Source: Trichomonas vaginalis G3 (Eukaryota > Parabasalia > Trichomonadida > Trichomonadidae). Taken from it: DNA of 64,000 nt. Below are positions 1 through 10,573 of the stretch, in pieces. The first letter of the stretch is position 1. Every line of letters begins with the position of its first letter. Position numbers and translations under genes: made by a program. Under the pieces are notes generated by a model. It worked only from the letters and a program-made list of their open reading frames with translations, had not been told where the DNA came from and did no database searches. The DNA lies in NCBI RefSeq assembly GCF_026262505.1, contig NC_067207.1:23714082-23778081 (forward strand). The letters are read 5' to 3'.

Positions 1-598
1 TTAACTTAGTAGCGTTCTTTTGGAACTCAGCACGATACTTAGGAATGAGTGGATTATAGATTGGGAAGTAGAAGCCAGCAGAATCCCACAAGAAGTGAAT
101 ATTATTGCAAGCTGAACCAAGATTGCAGTTTAATTTGTAACCATTGCCACCGGCATCGCCCTTTGGGAACAAGTCATTAAATAAGGCGACATTGTGGTGT
201 GGTGTGTGTACATCTGCAACAAAATGGATTAAACTTCTGAGATGGAAGGCCCAAACCCATGGATCTGTTGTTGTCTTATCTGTGAGAGCCCTGTAAGCCG
301 AATCCATGTAAGTAGTAATGTTGTAGGTTGGAGGTGGAATGGAAGTATTATTTCCTTTGTTGATTGGGCGGTCTGAGAAGTGCCAATTTCCCATTACACT
401 GAGGCTGTATGTGTCTTTGAGGTTATCTTGCCATGTTGTTGCTTCAGTAATTGTCTGTATTGGGTGTTGTCCGTATCTAAGAACGGCTTCAATCTTCTTT
501 TTCTCTTTGGAAGTAAGCAATGACTCTGCTATACGGCCAATCATCATGTGTGTGTGTCCCCACCATGAAGCGCCGCTTCCAAGGAAGAGAGGGAGCAT
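1..598 (-). CDS. S1/P1-type nuclease, C-terminus beyond window edge
   Basis: Translating the minus strand from the ATG at 596-598 gives about 199 codons open to the window edge, so the C-terminus is missing. Right after a short hydrophobic leader (MLPLFLGSGAS) comes WWGHTHMMIGRIAE. This matches the start of mature S1/P1 nucleases, whose N-terminal Trp and nearby His bind zinc. Further on are HFVADVHTPHHN, DAGGN and NIHFLWD, matching the family's zinc ligands (usually HxxGDxHQPxH, DxGGN, HxxWD). The family are secreted or lysosomal zinc enzymes cutting single-stranded DNA and RNA and removing 3'-phosphates. A stop lies upstream in frame (647-649) with no other ATG, so 598 is the start. The leader is short for a signal peptide. 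Family assignment is firm; secretion is inferred. Confidence 0.85.
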   Translation of the reverse strand, partial: MLPLFLGSGASWWGHTHMMIGRIAESLLTSKEKKKIEAVLRYGQHPIQTITEATTWQDNLKDTYSLSVMGNWHFSDRPINKGNNTSIPPPTYNITTYMDSAYRALTDKTTTDPWVWAFHLRSLIHFVADVHTPHHNVALFNDLFPKGDAGGNGYKLNCNLGSACNNIHFLWDSAGFYFPIYNPLIPKYRAEFQKNATKL

Positions 599-938
599 TT
601 TTATTAATAAAAAATGGATTGACCCAAAATGTAATCTATTCAAAGTTCAAAATTCAGACGATGAAATCCCCTTCAAATTTTACGTAAGCTCCTTCAAAAT
701 TGGGGACCAATTATTCCAATATTATTTACATGCCAGGTATTTATTTTTTCCGATTTTTTGATGATGGCGGTTAGATTGAAGGAAGTCTGCGGATTTAAAA
801 TTAAAAGTTCGAGTTGTAGCTTCTGTGATACAAGTGCATTAATAACTACGCTTCCTTTCTCAATATAAAGCACTTTTTATCGATATTAGAGAAACCAACC
901 ATGAAAAAGTAAGATTCACTAAGTGGATTGGATGAAAG
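599..938. other. Intergenic, no gene seen
   Basis: AT-rich spacer between the nuclease start and the left end of the first transposon. No convincing coding or RNA signal seen. Confidence 0.6.
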
Positions 939-1993
939 TAAGGGTTTCGTTTTGCGAAAAAAACGTACAATACGCAATTTCGCTAAAAAAACATTTAGCT
1001 AGCAATTTCGACCTTTGACTCCACTCAAGACGTCACTTTTTTAATTTTGCGGTATCATATTTTTGGAAAATCTTTATGAATATTATATAAAAAGTCTCTT
1101 TAATATCTATATTTCATATTTTTATCGATTTTTAAAGTTTTTGCGAAAAGTATTCAATTATTTTTGCTATTTGGTCGGGTAAATGTCAGATTTGCGACAT
1201 TTTCTGATATGATATTCAGATTCTACGTTGATAATAATGCATATAGAACCCTCTTGCTATTGTGTCAAAATTGCGAAACCGATAGCAAAAATATCTCGCA
1301 ATATCAAAATTGAGATATTGAGTGAATTATGCATTATAGAGATTAAAAATCTGATTTGTGAAAACATCTCATCAGTTTCTAGCTAATTCAAAAATCTTTA
1401 CTATCTTATTCGATTAAAATGAAAAGGGAATAGTTTCATTATGCTTTAAATGACAGCTTTATAATATAATCATAGTTTTCGCTCAATATGCAGCATTTTT
1501 TTTTCGAAATCTATGGTCAATATCCTAAATACTGATTGCTTTGCATTCATATCTCTTACATTTTCTATACCCACATCACTATTCATTGCTATTCCTATCT
1601 TTTTCATTTTTGTTTGTTTCTCATAATTTCTCAAAAAACATGATAACTTGATATTTGTAAATATCATACTTTATAACGTAAATAAGAACTTGACCTATTA
1701 AGAAAAGCAGTAATGAAAAGAAAATCTGAAATTCATAAAAATTACAAGTTTCTGATGACAATTAGCTTAATTAAACCAGGTACAAGATTATATAATTGTA
1801 TTTTCTATCCAATTATCCATATAATATCTTATCCAGAAAAAATAACTTGATCAATACCAAATGATTTTTTAACTAGTAAATAAAGTATTTTCTTTACACA
1901 CACATTGTATATCATAGTTTTTTTTTGGTTTCGCAAAACATCCAAAAACAAATATGCTATAAAAGTGACAATTTTAGCAAAACGAAACCCTTA
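939..1993. mobile_element. Non-autonomous hAT-like DNA transposon, 1,055 bp
   Basis: A perfect 17-bp terminal inverted repeat bounds this block: TAAGGGTTTCGTTTTGC at 939-955 and its reverse complement at 1977-1993. The direct repeat ATGAAAG flanks it exactly on both sides (932-938 and 1994-2000), which is a target-site duplication. The tip fits the YARNG rule for hAT ends, although hAT duplications are usually 8 bp and only 7 match here. Subterminal TTTGCGA-type motifs recur in both orientations (about 950, 1141, 1189, 1269, 1928), as in hAT ends that bind transposase. No transposase reading frame is present, so it would need an enzyme supplied in trans. Confidence 0.8.
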
Positions 1994-2265
1994 ATGAAAG
2001 CAATCGAAATTACATTTATCTTCTCAATTCTGCAAGCTAACCTTGATAATATTGTAAATGAATGTAATTGGGTCGCTCGAATCTTCGTACAATACAAAGC
2101 GCAATAGAGTATACATGAGTAGTGCATTATGAGTCTATTGTTTAAAATGAATAATATCGTTAAAATTGTAAATTTATAGAGAAATGAGAGTAAAAAATTC
2201 GAAATAAATTAGTAGTTGTAAGTAAAGTATGTTTGAAATCAAGCTTTATATGGCCTGCGTAATGT

Positions 2266-3033
2266 TTATTCCTGGTTGATTCCCTCAAGGATTGATGGGC
2301 GGACACCCTCACGAGCTGGAAGGCTGATGAGTGGGTGCTCGTTCTCACCGATGACGAAAACGTTCATGATACGTGTGGCGAAGACAGCGCCAGATGTATC
2401 CTTAAGGTGAACGATATCGAAGGAAGCCATCTGCTTCTCGATCTTCTGGATTGTTCCGACACGGCCGACGTTACCACCAGCTGTAACCATGGCAACATCG
2501 CCAACCTTGAACTTGATGACGGATTCGACTTCGCCTGTCTTGATGTTGAACTTGAGAGCATCATGGACACGGACGGATGGATCAACATAGGAGATTGTAC
2601 GGCCATCGTGTGTAACAACGTGTGGGATACCCTTGGCACCAATCTTGAACTGGTTGACACGAAGAAGCTTGAAGGAGGCTTCCTTAGCTTCGATGTGGTG
2701 GACGCAGAAACGGCCCTTGCAGTCGTAGATGATACGGAAGAGTTCGTTGGATTTGCCGAGTTCGATGACATCCATCAAACCTGTTGGATAACGATAGTTT
2801 GTGCGGACCTTGCCATCGACCTTGACGAGGCGGCGCTTGACAATAGCGACGGCTTCCTTAGCTGTAAGAGCGTATTTAAGGCGATCACGAAGGAAGATGT
2901 TGATTGGAAGGCATTCACGAAGTTTGTGTGGACCTGTGGATGGGTGGGAAGCGAACTTACCCACGGACTTAGCAAGAAGCCAGTGGTGTGGAGCTGTGAG
3001 GCGCTTAAGATGGAAGCGTTGGCAACGTGGCAT
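2266..3033 (-). CDS. RPS4: 40S ribosomal protein S4 (eS4)
   Basis: A 255-residue protein of normal eS4 length. It opens MPRCQRFHLKRLTAPHHWLLAK, matching the universal HLKRLxAPxxWxL start, followed by the S4 RNA-binding segment (LRDRLKYALTAKEAVAIV, about 49-66). The central eS4 domain comes next, then a C-terminal KOW-like segment (KVGDVAMVTAGGNVGRVGTI). It is a component of the small ribosomal subunit body. The start at 3033 aligns with the family N-terminus and no better ATG is nearby. Codon use is GC-richer than the surroundings, as expected for a highly expressed gene. The long plus-strand reading frame across the same bases is its antisense shadow. Confidence 0.97.
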   Translation of the reverse strand: MPRCQRFHLKRLTAPHHWLLAKSVGKFASHPSTGPHKLRECLPINIFLRDRLKYALTAKEAVAIVKRRLVKVDGKVRTNYRYPTGLMDVIELGKSNELFRIIYDCKGRFCVHHIEAKEASFKLLRVNQFKIGAKGIPHVVTHDGRTISYVDPSVRVHDALKFNIKTGEVESVIKFKVGDVAMVTAGGNVGRVGTIQKIEKQMASFDIVHLKDTSGAVFATRIMNVFVIGENEHPLISLPAREGVRPSILEGINQE

Positions 3034-3105
3034 AAGAAAAAGGACCGACCATGAGAAACTTTTTTTTTCTTCTCATTGCCAAGAATAAGAAAAAGGACCA
3101 ATCAT
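3031..3105 (-). promoter_or_regulatory. eS4 upstream region with a repeated 16-18 base block
   Basis: The sequence read on the minus strand as GGTCCTTTTTCTTAT occurs twice, about 50 bases apart: once ending in the eS4 start codon and once at about 3083-3105. The duplicated pyrimidine-rich block may be a promoter or initiator element, or a small tandem duplication. No transcription start can be assigned from sequence alone. Confidence 0.3.
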
Positions 3106-5450
3106 TATCTAATAGAATATAAATTGGGTTTATTAAAATGAACATTTTCTAAAAGGGGGGAAATTCGTCGACAACAAAGGTATCGACCCAAATTGTTCCC
3201 ATTATGCTTGACATATGAAGTATAGTAATAGTGTGTATGGACTCATAGAATGGCTTTCGTTTGATTTCGAGATATATTATATGATCTTCTAAAATATCCA
3301 TATTTTACTTGATAACGCAGATGTTTTATCGTACTATGAAAATTAAACGAAAAATATGGCTCAAGACGAGCAAAATTCGATGCTAAAAAAGTAAATTGTT
3401 TATTGATTAGCGGGCTTTCAGGTATTTTTTTTTGAAGTAACGCTTTATTCGTTTTTCTTACTACATCTGTATATAAAATATGCAAAAATAAGGATTTATA
3501 ATTAAAAGTATTATTCGAATTGGGTAAATAAATCGTTAGATCTTAGATTTTATTAATCATTTCTTCTTAAAATGAGACTGTGGTAATGGGAACTGTGTAT
3601 GAGAGTTGGAGTATTGTTAAATTGCGCGAAATGTTGATAAGTTTTAAAAACGATTTGTAGTATGTTCAAGTATATTAGAATTTAATGAAATGTGATAACA
3701 TCGACTAAAAACAATCGATTTTAAGTGATTGATGAAAATCGATATCAACATTTAAAATTTTCGAGGTTTTTTTGACTGATTGCAATTGCTTTGGACACCT
3801 AGAATGAAGTTCTCCTTGGTGAATTTCTCCAAATTTTTTCCACATTAGAAAAAGACTAAGCAATTTTTTAGAAAATGATAACGTTTTTTTTCAATTCTCG
3901 ATTTTTTTTGGAAAAATGAGGTTATTTTTTTTGAAAATTTATAATTTAGAGAGAAATGAACCATTTTCGTTGTGTTACAAATCGATTAAACCCTTTTATT
4001 TTTGTTATTCTATAATATTTCTACTAAATTATGTCGATTATACAGCAAAATCAAATATCTATATTTCAAAGATATAGAAAAGAAGTATATATTCCAAAAT
4101 TATAAATCAGTCATAGTTTACTATCAAAAATAATATATTGTTCTATATAGATAACCATCCATGGTTAGTAATTTAAAATTATTTCTGGTTCAAATTAAGG
4201 ATTAGAGAGAGGGTCAAAGTTGCTATTTGTCACTTTTCCACAAGAATATAATGGGGAAAAAGTTATCATATAGTTGATCTCATTCACTGAGGTGAGAGAT
4301 GCATGTAGTGTAATGTGATAAACAGTGGGATTGCTGCTCTAAGTTCTAGGTTCGAGACACATTGGCTTCATTTTTCTCTTTTTTATTGACGTAAACTATT
4401 CAATTTTTGTGTTCTCCATTCAAATTTCAGAATTTTTTTTGCAGATTTCACGCTACATTCGAAGTTACCTTTTGTAACAACCACCACTGCCTACGAAAGA
4501 CGAAAGTGTGTCACGATTTCACCCGGAAATCCGACGGTTGTTTAAGAGTAAGCACTTTTGGCACCTACTCTTAAGGATTATCTTCACATGTTTAGAAACC
4601 ATTGTAAACATCTAGAAAACAATCAATAATATCATGATTTTATTTACAAATGAGTTCAAGGTATATATATATTGTGATTCGATTTTCGATAATAAATCTG
4701 AATCAAATGTATATTAAACTCGCACATTTAGTCTTCTTATCATAATAATGTTATCAGTTAGTGATTATGGTTACAAAACAAGCAACATTAGATCTGTATC
4801 TCATAATCAAACGGAAGTTAAGTTAAGATATTTGAGATTTTATCACCTGATAGTATGCATAATACTATACCAGAGTGACCAGTCAATCTGTTGTTTCAAT
4901 ATCGTTTCAAATTTTTTATACCAAAATAGTACTTTGGCTATCATTGATAATACGTAGGGTTGCTACTGTTGTAATATTTCGAAAAAATAAATGTATCAAC
5001 TTTAATGCAAGATATGATGAGTTGAACATTGAATAATTGAGTTTTTGTAATATTAATATTCTTTAGTCCCTAGTATATCATTGTTTCATACTAATAACGT
5101 GGATCAATTCCGTTTCAATGATCAAATAAAGCAGAAACAATATACTCAGGTTCCACTTTTTTGGTCTAAAAAATAAGTCCCCCCTTTTTTTCATTTTCTC
5201 TCATAAAAATGGGAAAAATTTCATAAATACAAATATTTGGGAAATATTTTGTACAGCTCACAATTATTAATATGTTTCTCAAAATAGATTAAAAATTGAA
5301 AACCGCTCCACACATTCAATTTTTATTTTGGTAAAATATGATCTGATTATTTCGGATCTTTTGACTCTGAAAAGCAATTATACCGCAAGAAAATAGTGTA
5401 CCGCATTTTAATTGATCTCTTTCGTAATATTTTACTTCTTAAATTTTTTA
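3106..5450. other. Long AT-rich intergenic region
   Basis: About 2.3 kb without a convincing gene. Between roughly 4300 and 4600 base composition rises. It holds a lone tRNA B-box-like GGTTCGAGAC (4349-4358) followed by T-runs, and an inverted repeat AAGAGTA / TACTCTT around 4543-4574. Neither is enough to call an RNA gene. Confidence 0.5.
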
Positions 5451-7749
5451 ATGTCTGATCAAGACAGTAATCAGAGCAAATACAGTAAACTGCAAAGTGT
5501 CTACAAGTATTACATTGATTCATATGATGCGTTATATCAGCTGAAAACGGAAAAAGAAGAAGATTTAAACTCGATTTACAAAATGATCAAAACGAATTTG
5601 ATTGATTCAAAGAAATGCCTTCCCCAAATTATAACAAAAGATATTTTGGATATCATTCCGTATAATAATCGCTATACAAAGTCATATTTATCTCTTGCCA
5701 AACTCGTATCAGATGATTATCAAATCAAAGAGTTCGGCAATGTTGAACTTGTTTCAAACTTTTTGTTTTACAAAGAATATGGCATTGAATTAGACAAGTC
5801 TGCTAATTTCGAAATTATTAAATCAGAAAATCTCGACATTCATAAAGAAAATACAATTTACAAAGCAATTATGAATAATGACTTAGAAGTATTCATTTCA
5901 TTCACTGAAAGAGAAGGATTTGCTGAAAATCAAAAACTTCAAAGTAGTTTATACCCATGTTCTGAAGAAGGATTTTCATTACTTGAATTATGTTGTTACC
6001 ATGGAGCAGTTGATTGTTTCAAGTTCTTAAGAACTAAATTTAACTCAGAAATAACAAAAAGATGTCTAACATTTTCATTTTTGGGAAGAAATCATGAGAT
6101 AATGAGTGAATGTTTGAAACAACAAAAACCAGATCAAGAATGCATGAAATATGCAATTATTTCACATAACATTGATTTTGTAACATTCTTAGTGAATGAG
6201 CACATCATAAGTATCGACTTGCACGCTTGCGGAAAATATAATAATCTTGATTCATTTTTAGTTTTTTACGATCAAACTAATCTTTTAATCAGCTGCTTGA
6301 TTTTTTCACCGATGTTTAATATTCCATCCCTATGCGAATATTTCCTTTCATTAGGTGTAGATATCAATAAAAATCTTTTAAATGGAAAAACCGCTCTTCA
6401 TATAGCAGCACGTTCTGATAGTAAAGAAACAGCCGAACTTCTTATTTCACATGGTATTAACATCAATGAAAAAAATAATGATGGAGAAACCGCTCTTCAT
6501 ATAGCAGCACGTTCTGATAGTAAAGAAACAGCCGAACTTCTTATTTCACATGGCATTAATATTAATGAAAAAAATAAAAAAGGAGAAACTCCTCTTCATT
6601 TTGCAGCATTTAATAAAAATAAAAAACAGTTGAACTTCTTATTTCACATGGTGCAAATATCAATGAAAAATATAAAGATGGAACAAACGCTCTTCATAAA
6701 GCAATATTTAGTAATAAGAAAGAAACAGTCGAATTTCTTATTTCACATGGTGCAAATATCAATGAAAAAGATAAATATGGACAAATCGCTCTTCATGATG
6801 CAGCACATCGTAATAGTAAAAAACAGCCGAATTTCTTATTTCACACGGTATTAATATCAATGAAAAAGATAAAGATGGAGAAACCGCTCTTCATATAGCA
6901 GCACGTTCTGATAGTAAAGAAACAGCCGAACTTCTTATTTCACATGGTATTAACATCAATGAAAAAAATAATGATGGAGAAACCGCTCTTCATATAGCAG
7001 CACGTTCTGATAGTAAAGAAACAGCCGAACTTCTTATTTCACATGGCATTAATATTAATGAAAAAAATAAAAAAGGAGAAACTCCTCTTCATTTTGCAGC
7101 ATTTAATAAAAATAAAAAACAGTTGAACTTCTTATTTCACATGGTGCAAATATCAATGAAAAATATAAAGATGGAACAAACGCTCTTCATAAAGCAATAT
7201 TTAGTAATAAGAAAGAAACAGTCGAATTTCTTATTTCACATGGTGCAAATATCAATGAAAAAGATAAATATGGACAAATCGCTCTTCATGATGCAGCACA
7301 TCGTAATAGTAAAAAACAGCCGAATTTCTTATTTCACACGGTATTAATATCAATGAAAAAGATAAAGATGGAGAAACCGCTCTTCATATAGCAGCACGTT
7401 CTGATAGTAAAGAAACAGCCGAACTTCTTATTTCACATGGCATTAATATTAATGAAAAAAATAAAAAAGGAGAAACTCCTCTTCATTTTGCAGCATTTAA
7501 TAAAAATAAAAAACAGTTGAACTTCTTATTTCACATGGTGCAAATATCAATGAAAAAGATGAAAATGGAGAAACCGCTCTTCATAAAATAGCAGCATATC
7601 ATCGTGAAGAAACGGCCGAACTTCTTATTTCACATGGTATAAATATCAATGAAAAAAATAACAATGGAGAAACCGCTCTTCATATTGCAATATGGCGTCA
7701 AAATAGATTAACAGCCGAACTTCTTAAATCATATGGTGCAGAAAACTAA
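5451..7749 (+). pseudogene. Ankyrin-repeat protein of trichomonad type, frameshifted
   Basis: The natural start is the ATG at 5451 (MSDQDSNQ); the longer upstream frame adds only a hydrophobic AT-rich leader. Residues 1 to about 300 form the non-ankyrin N-terminal domain shared with the second ankyrin gene at 11503-13606 (landmarks ENTIYKAIMNNDL, LLELCCYHGAVDCF, ACGKYNNLDS). Then come 33-residue ankyrin repeats with GETALHIAA, ETAELLISHG and ININEK cores. The frame is lost near 6630, and the repeats continue in shifted frames, with further shifts near 6822, 7118, 7311 and 7514, to an in-frame ending SYGAEN-stop at 7749. Each shift falls at AAAAAACAG, where one more A would keep frame. Ankyrin repeats bind partner proteins; this one's partner is unknown. 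It could be a pseudogene, a product of -1 slippage, or a consensus error. Confidence 0.8.
6384..7560 (+). repeat. 493-bp tandem duplication inside the ankyrin gene
   Basis: Near-identical ankyrin-coding units recur with period 493 bp. The GGARAAACCGCTCTTCAT boundary occurs at 6384, 6877 and 7370, and the second repeat type at 6483 and 6976. Five 33-residue repeats would need 495 bp; the unit is 2 bp short because it contains two one-base losses. The third copy is shortened, as if by unequal exchange. Because the unit is not a multiple of three, each copy changes the reading frame. Confidence 0.85.
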
Positions 7750-8094
7750 TGTTCCAACGTTAGATGATATGATTTTAAAAAGATAATATTGGAAAATTAA
7801 ACACTCTTCAATATTCAGCATTCTAAAAGCAGTTTAAGTTAATAAATATCCAATTTATTTTCAATTCTATTTTTAAGGTCCATCTGACTTTAATTCCAAT
7901 TTTTGACAACCTTAAACATCTGAATTGAAAGCCATGTCATAGGGGCGTAAGTACACCCTAAAAAAAACTTCTAAATAATGGTCATGCCTCATATTTCGTA
8001 AGTACCTGATATGAGAAATCTTATCATCGTTAAATGATGTACTTGAAATTTCTGTAATCGATGAATATTGAATTCCATAACGCTTTAAAATATT
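7750..8094. other. Intergenic spacer, no gene seen
   Basis: AT-rich DNA between the ankyrin gene end and the second hAT-like element. It ends in the target-site copy AAAATATT (8087-8094). No coding or RNA signal. Confidence 0.6.
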
Positions 8095-8153
8095 TAGGGA
8101 TGCGACGGTTTTACGCCATGACCGTTTAAAAATAGAATAATACGCCATTTTTG

Positions 8154-8191
8154 GGGCCGAATGGCGGCTACTTCGTACCCGCCATTCGGCC
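8154..8191. repeat. Perfect 13-bp GC-rich hairpin
   Basis: GGCCGAATGGCGG and its exact reverse complement are separated by 12 bases. It lies inside the second hAT-like element near its left end and is strikingly GC-rich for this DNA. It could be a transposase or host-factor site. Confidence 0.85.
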
Positions 8192-8221
8192 GAATAACAA
8201 AACAATACAAAATTATCGCCG

Positions 8222-8305
8222 TCCTTTTTTTTTCTTTCTTTCTTTCTTTTTTTTTCTCTCTCTCTTTCTTTTCTCTTTCCTCTTTTTACTCCTCTTTCTC
8301 TTTTC
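8222..8305 (+). repeat. Polypyrimidine tract
   Basis: About 85 bases of almost pure T and C, made of CTTT, CTCT and TTTC runs. Reading frames over it encode only Lys/Arg/Glu or Phe/Leu/Ser low complexity and are not genes. Confidence 0.9.
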
Positions 8306-8406
8306 ATCATTAAACGTAGAAAGATATATTAATATTATTTTAAAATTAAAAAAAAGAAAGAAAGTATAATAAGTAATTATTTAGTTATCGATATATATAT
8401 GTAAAG

Positions 8407-8985
8407 TGATAATCTGAGGATAATCTGAGGAGGAGTCTGAGGATTAGACCGAGGAGTAGTTTGAGGAGTTTGATGATAATCTGAGGAGTTTGATGATAAT
8501 CTGAGGAGTTTGAGGATAATCTGAGGAGTTTGAGGAGTAGTCTGAGGAGTTTGAGGAGTAGTCTGAGGAGTTTGAGGAGTAGTCTGAGGAGTTTGAGGAT
8601 AATCTGAGCATAATCTGAGGAGGAGTCTGAGGATTAGACTGAGGAGTAGTTTGAGGATAATCTGAGGAGGAGTCTGAGGATTAGACTGAGGAGTAGTTTG
8701 AGGATAATCTGAGGAGGAGTCTGCGGATAATCTGAGGAGTAGTTTCAGGAGTAGTCTGAGGACTAGTCTCAGGACTAGTCTGATGAGGATGACTCTAAGG
8801 AGTAGTTTGAAGAGTAGTTTCAGGAGGAAGATCTGAGGAGGAGTCTTATGAGGAAGATCTGAGGAGTAGTCTGATGAGGAGGGGTCTAAGGAGTAGTCTG
8901 AGGATGATGAGTAATCTGATAAGGAGTAGTCTGAGGATGATCTGAGGATAACCTGATGACTAGTCTAGGAGTGGTCTAATAAAAA
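8407..8985 (+). repeat. Minisatellite of CTGAGGA-type units
   Basis: Degenerate repeats of about 12 to 18 bp built from TCTGAGGAGTAG and TCTGAGGATAA. Stops such as TAG and TAA recur throughout, so it is non-coding. It fills the middle of the second hAT-like element. Confidence 0.9.
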
Positions 8986-9589
8986 TGTAAAATATTTTCA
9001 AAGAAAAAATTCTATGAATTTTATATTTTAATTCTTAGCATTATACTGAATAAAATAAACATAAATATCAAAATTTGAAATTGAACACGCCAAAAAATTG
9101 ATAATCCACATTCAATATTTTGTAAGTGGCGTACTTTTTGAATATTCGCCATACGCCTTGGAGTTCTCAATTTTGAATTCGCCTTTATTTGGGCGACCTC
9201 AGAAAAATACGCCATTAAGAAAATATTGTATGAGATTTTAAATTTGAACACGCTCTACCTTAAGGAATTAAATTTATTAAGATATATTTATATATAATAA
9301 ACGATTACTTAAAAAAAGTATTTCATCACTTATGTAAGTTTCAAAAAAATCACGAAAATAAAAAAATCAAGATTAAAATTTTATTTTTAATTTTTGAATT
9401 TCTCAAATGGCGAAATTTTTGGGCGAACAAAAAAAATGTACGCCCGGTCAAATGGCGTGTTTAACGCATCCCTAAAAATATTAATGAAGTTGTCGAAACA
9501 ATATGTTTCAGAAATTCATAGTGAATTATAAACAAATAACATATGAAAATGTAAAAAAATTCTAAAATTCATAAAAAATACAAACAAGT

Positions 9590-10573
9590 TTATAAATAAC
9601 AAAGGATAGAATGGCTATCATATGCCTGTATCATTAAATTATCTGGAGCATTTCTAATTATCTCATCACCATGATGAAATACATATGTTTCATCTAATCC
9701 TGAGTGCCAAGCAGCAATCTGCTTAACTCTTACAGGTGTTTTGAATTTGTTTAGTGGAGGAGGACACTTGCCAAAGGCAGACCAATTCTTATTTTTCAGT
9801 TGATCTATATCTTCGTAGAAAAGTGGCCAACCAATAAAAGATTTCAAATGGACATCTTCAAAATTGAGCTTCATCAATGATATAAACTCTTCTGTGGTAA
9901 CGTCATCTCCAACTTTATCATGAAAACTAAAGAAATCGTCAAAATATCTTTTTTTCTCAACCCAAAAACGAGCTGTAAATCTATTCAGTATCCATCCGGA
10001 ACCTCCATGGATGAATCCAACAGATGTATTGATCAATTCAGGCGTACAGTATTGACTAGTTATCATAAAATTTTGGTGTTTCAAATCTAACTTAAAAATC
10101 TCGTATGCTAAGTTTTCTGCATCTACATAAACGTCTTCTGTACATCTGTACACATAATTATATCTAGTTTTTAGAAAATATTTGTAAAGTGCAAAATTGT
10201 TGTGATACATCTGTCGGTGCTTGATTGTTTCATTGTGTTCTTGCGATAATATAACCATTCTTGGATCGATAGTGTTATTTATTGAAGTTAGCATTACTTT
10301 TGATTTCGGATATAGTTTCATGAAGTTTCTACCCCATTTATTGTATGAGTAATATGCTCGTTCACAGTTTGGGTTGTTGCAATTGATAGATATTAAAATT
10401 TGTGGATCGTATTTCGAAATTTTTGTTGGAGGAAATGGAACAATGTGTCGGATTATTTCCATAACTATCGCAGATGCAACTAAATAATAAACAACTTCTA
10501 TTCGTTTCTTTCTTTTTTCTCTTACTTTCATTGAAAAGTGCCAATAATAATTTGATTCCGAAACACCGTTCAT
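9590..10573 (-). CDS. Fringe/GT31-like glycosyltransferase, type II membrane protein
   Basis: A 327-residue protein. A short basic N-terminal tail (KVREKRKKR) precedes a hydrophobic segment (VVYYLVASAIVMEII, about 26-41), giving Golgi type II topology. The lumenal part shows the order seen in Fringe and beta-1,3-galactosyltransferase families. YNYVYRCTEDVYVDAENL stands where those enzymes have a DDD metal motif, then FIHGGSGWILNRFTARFW (usually GGxGxxL), then VGDDVTTEEF (usually EDVxxG). The metal motif here is TEDVYVD, so metal binding is uncertain. The Met at residue 15 (10531) is an alternative start, directly preceded by GCACTTTTCA, which resembles an initiator. Substrate unknown. Family call is moderate, from motif order and topology. 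Confidence 0.6.
   Translation of the reverse strand: MNGVSESNYYWHFSMKVREKRKKRIEVVYYLVASAIVMEIIRHIVPFPPTKISKYDPQILISINCNNPNCERAYYSYNKWGRNFMKLYPKSKVMLTSINNTIDPRMVILSQEHNETIKHRQMYHNNFALYKYFLKTRYNYVYRCTEDVYVDAENLAYEIFKLDLKHQNFMITSQYCTPELINTSVGFIHGGSGWILNRFTARFWVEKKRYFDDFFSFHDKVGDDVTTEEFISLMKLNFEDVHLKSFIGWPLFYEDIDQLKNKNWSAFGKCPPPLNKFKTPVRVKQIAAWHSGLDETYVFHHGDEIIRNAPDNLMIQAYDSHSILCYL

Larger units (their letters stand above)
8095..9474. mobile_element. Non-autonomous hAT-like DNA transposon, 1,380 bp
   Basis: The ends are TAGGGATGCG at 8095 and CGCATCCCTA ending at 9474. The inverted repeats extend imperfectly to about 35 bp, sharing ACGCCAT and GACCG blocks. The exact 8-bp direct repeat AAAATATT sits on both sides (8087-8094 and 9475-9482). 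The TAGGG tip and 8-bp duplication are diagnostic of the hAT superfamily. The motif ACGCCAT or its complement recurs near both ends, as expected for transposase-binding sites. The interior has no transposase; it holds a hairpin, a pyrimidine tract and a minisatellite, listed separately. Confidence 0.88.

Noticed and set aside
1925-2107. 60-residue plus frame
   Set aside because: Crosses the right end of the first transposon and has no protein-like features.
2335-3054. 239-residue plus-strand frame
   Set aside because: Exactly antisense to eS4, whose protein is unmistakable; the plus frame has no protein-like family features.
4298-4370. tRNA-like sequence with B-box GGTTCGAGAC and downstream T-runs
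   Set aside because: T-stem and acceptor do not pair and the A box is weak; only the anticodon arm pairs partly. Too degenerate to call.
7912-8310. Lys/Arg/Glu-rich minus frame
   Set aside because: Runs through the pyrimidine tract and crosses the boundary of the hAT-like element; low complexity only.
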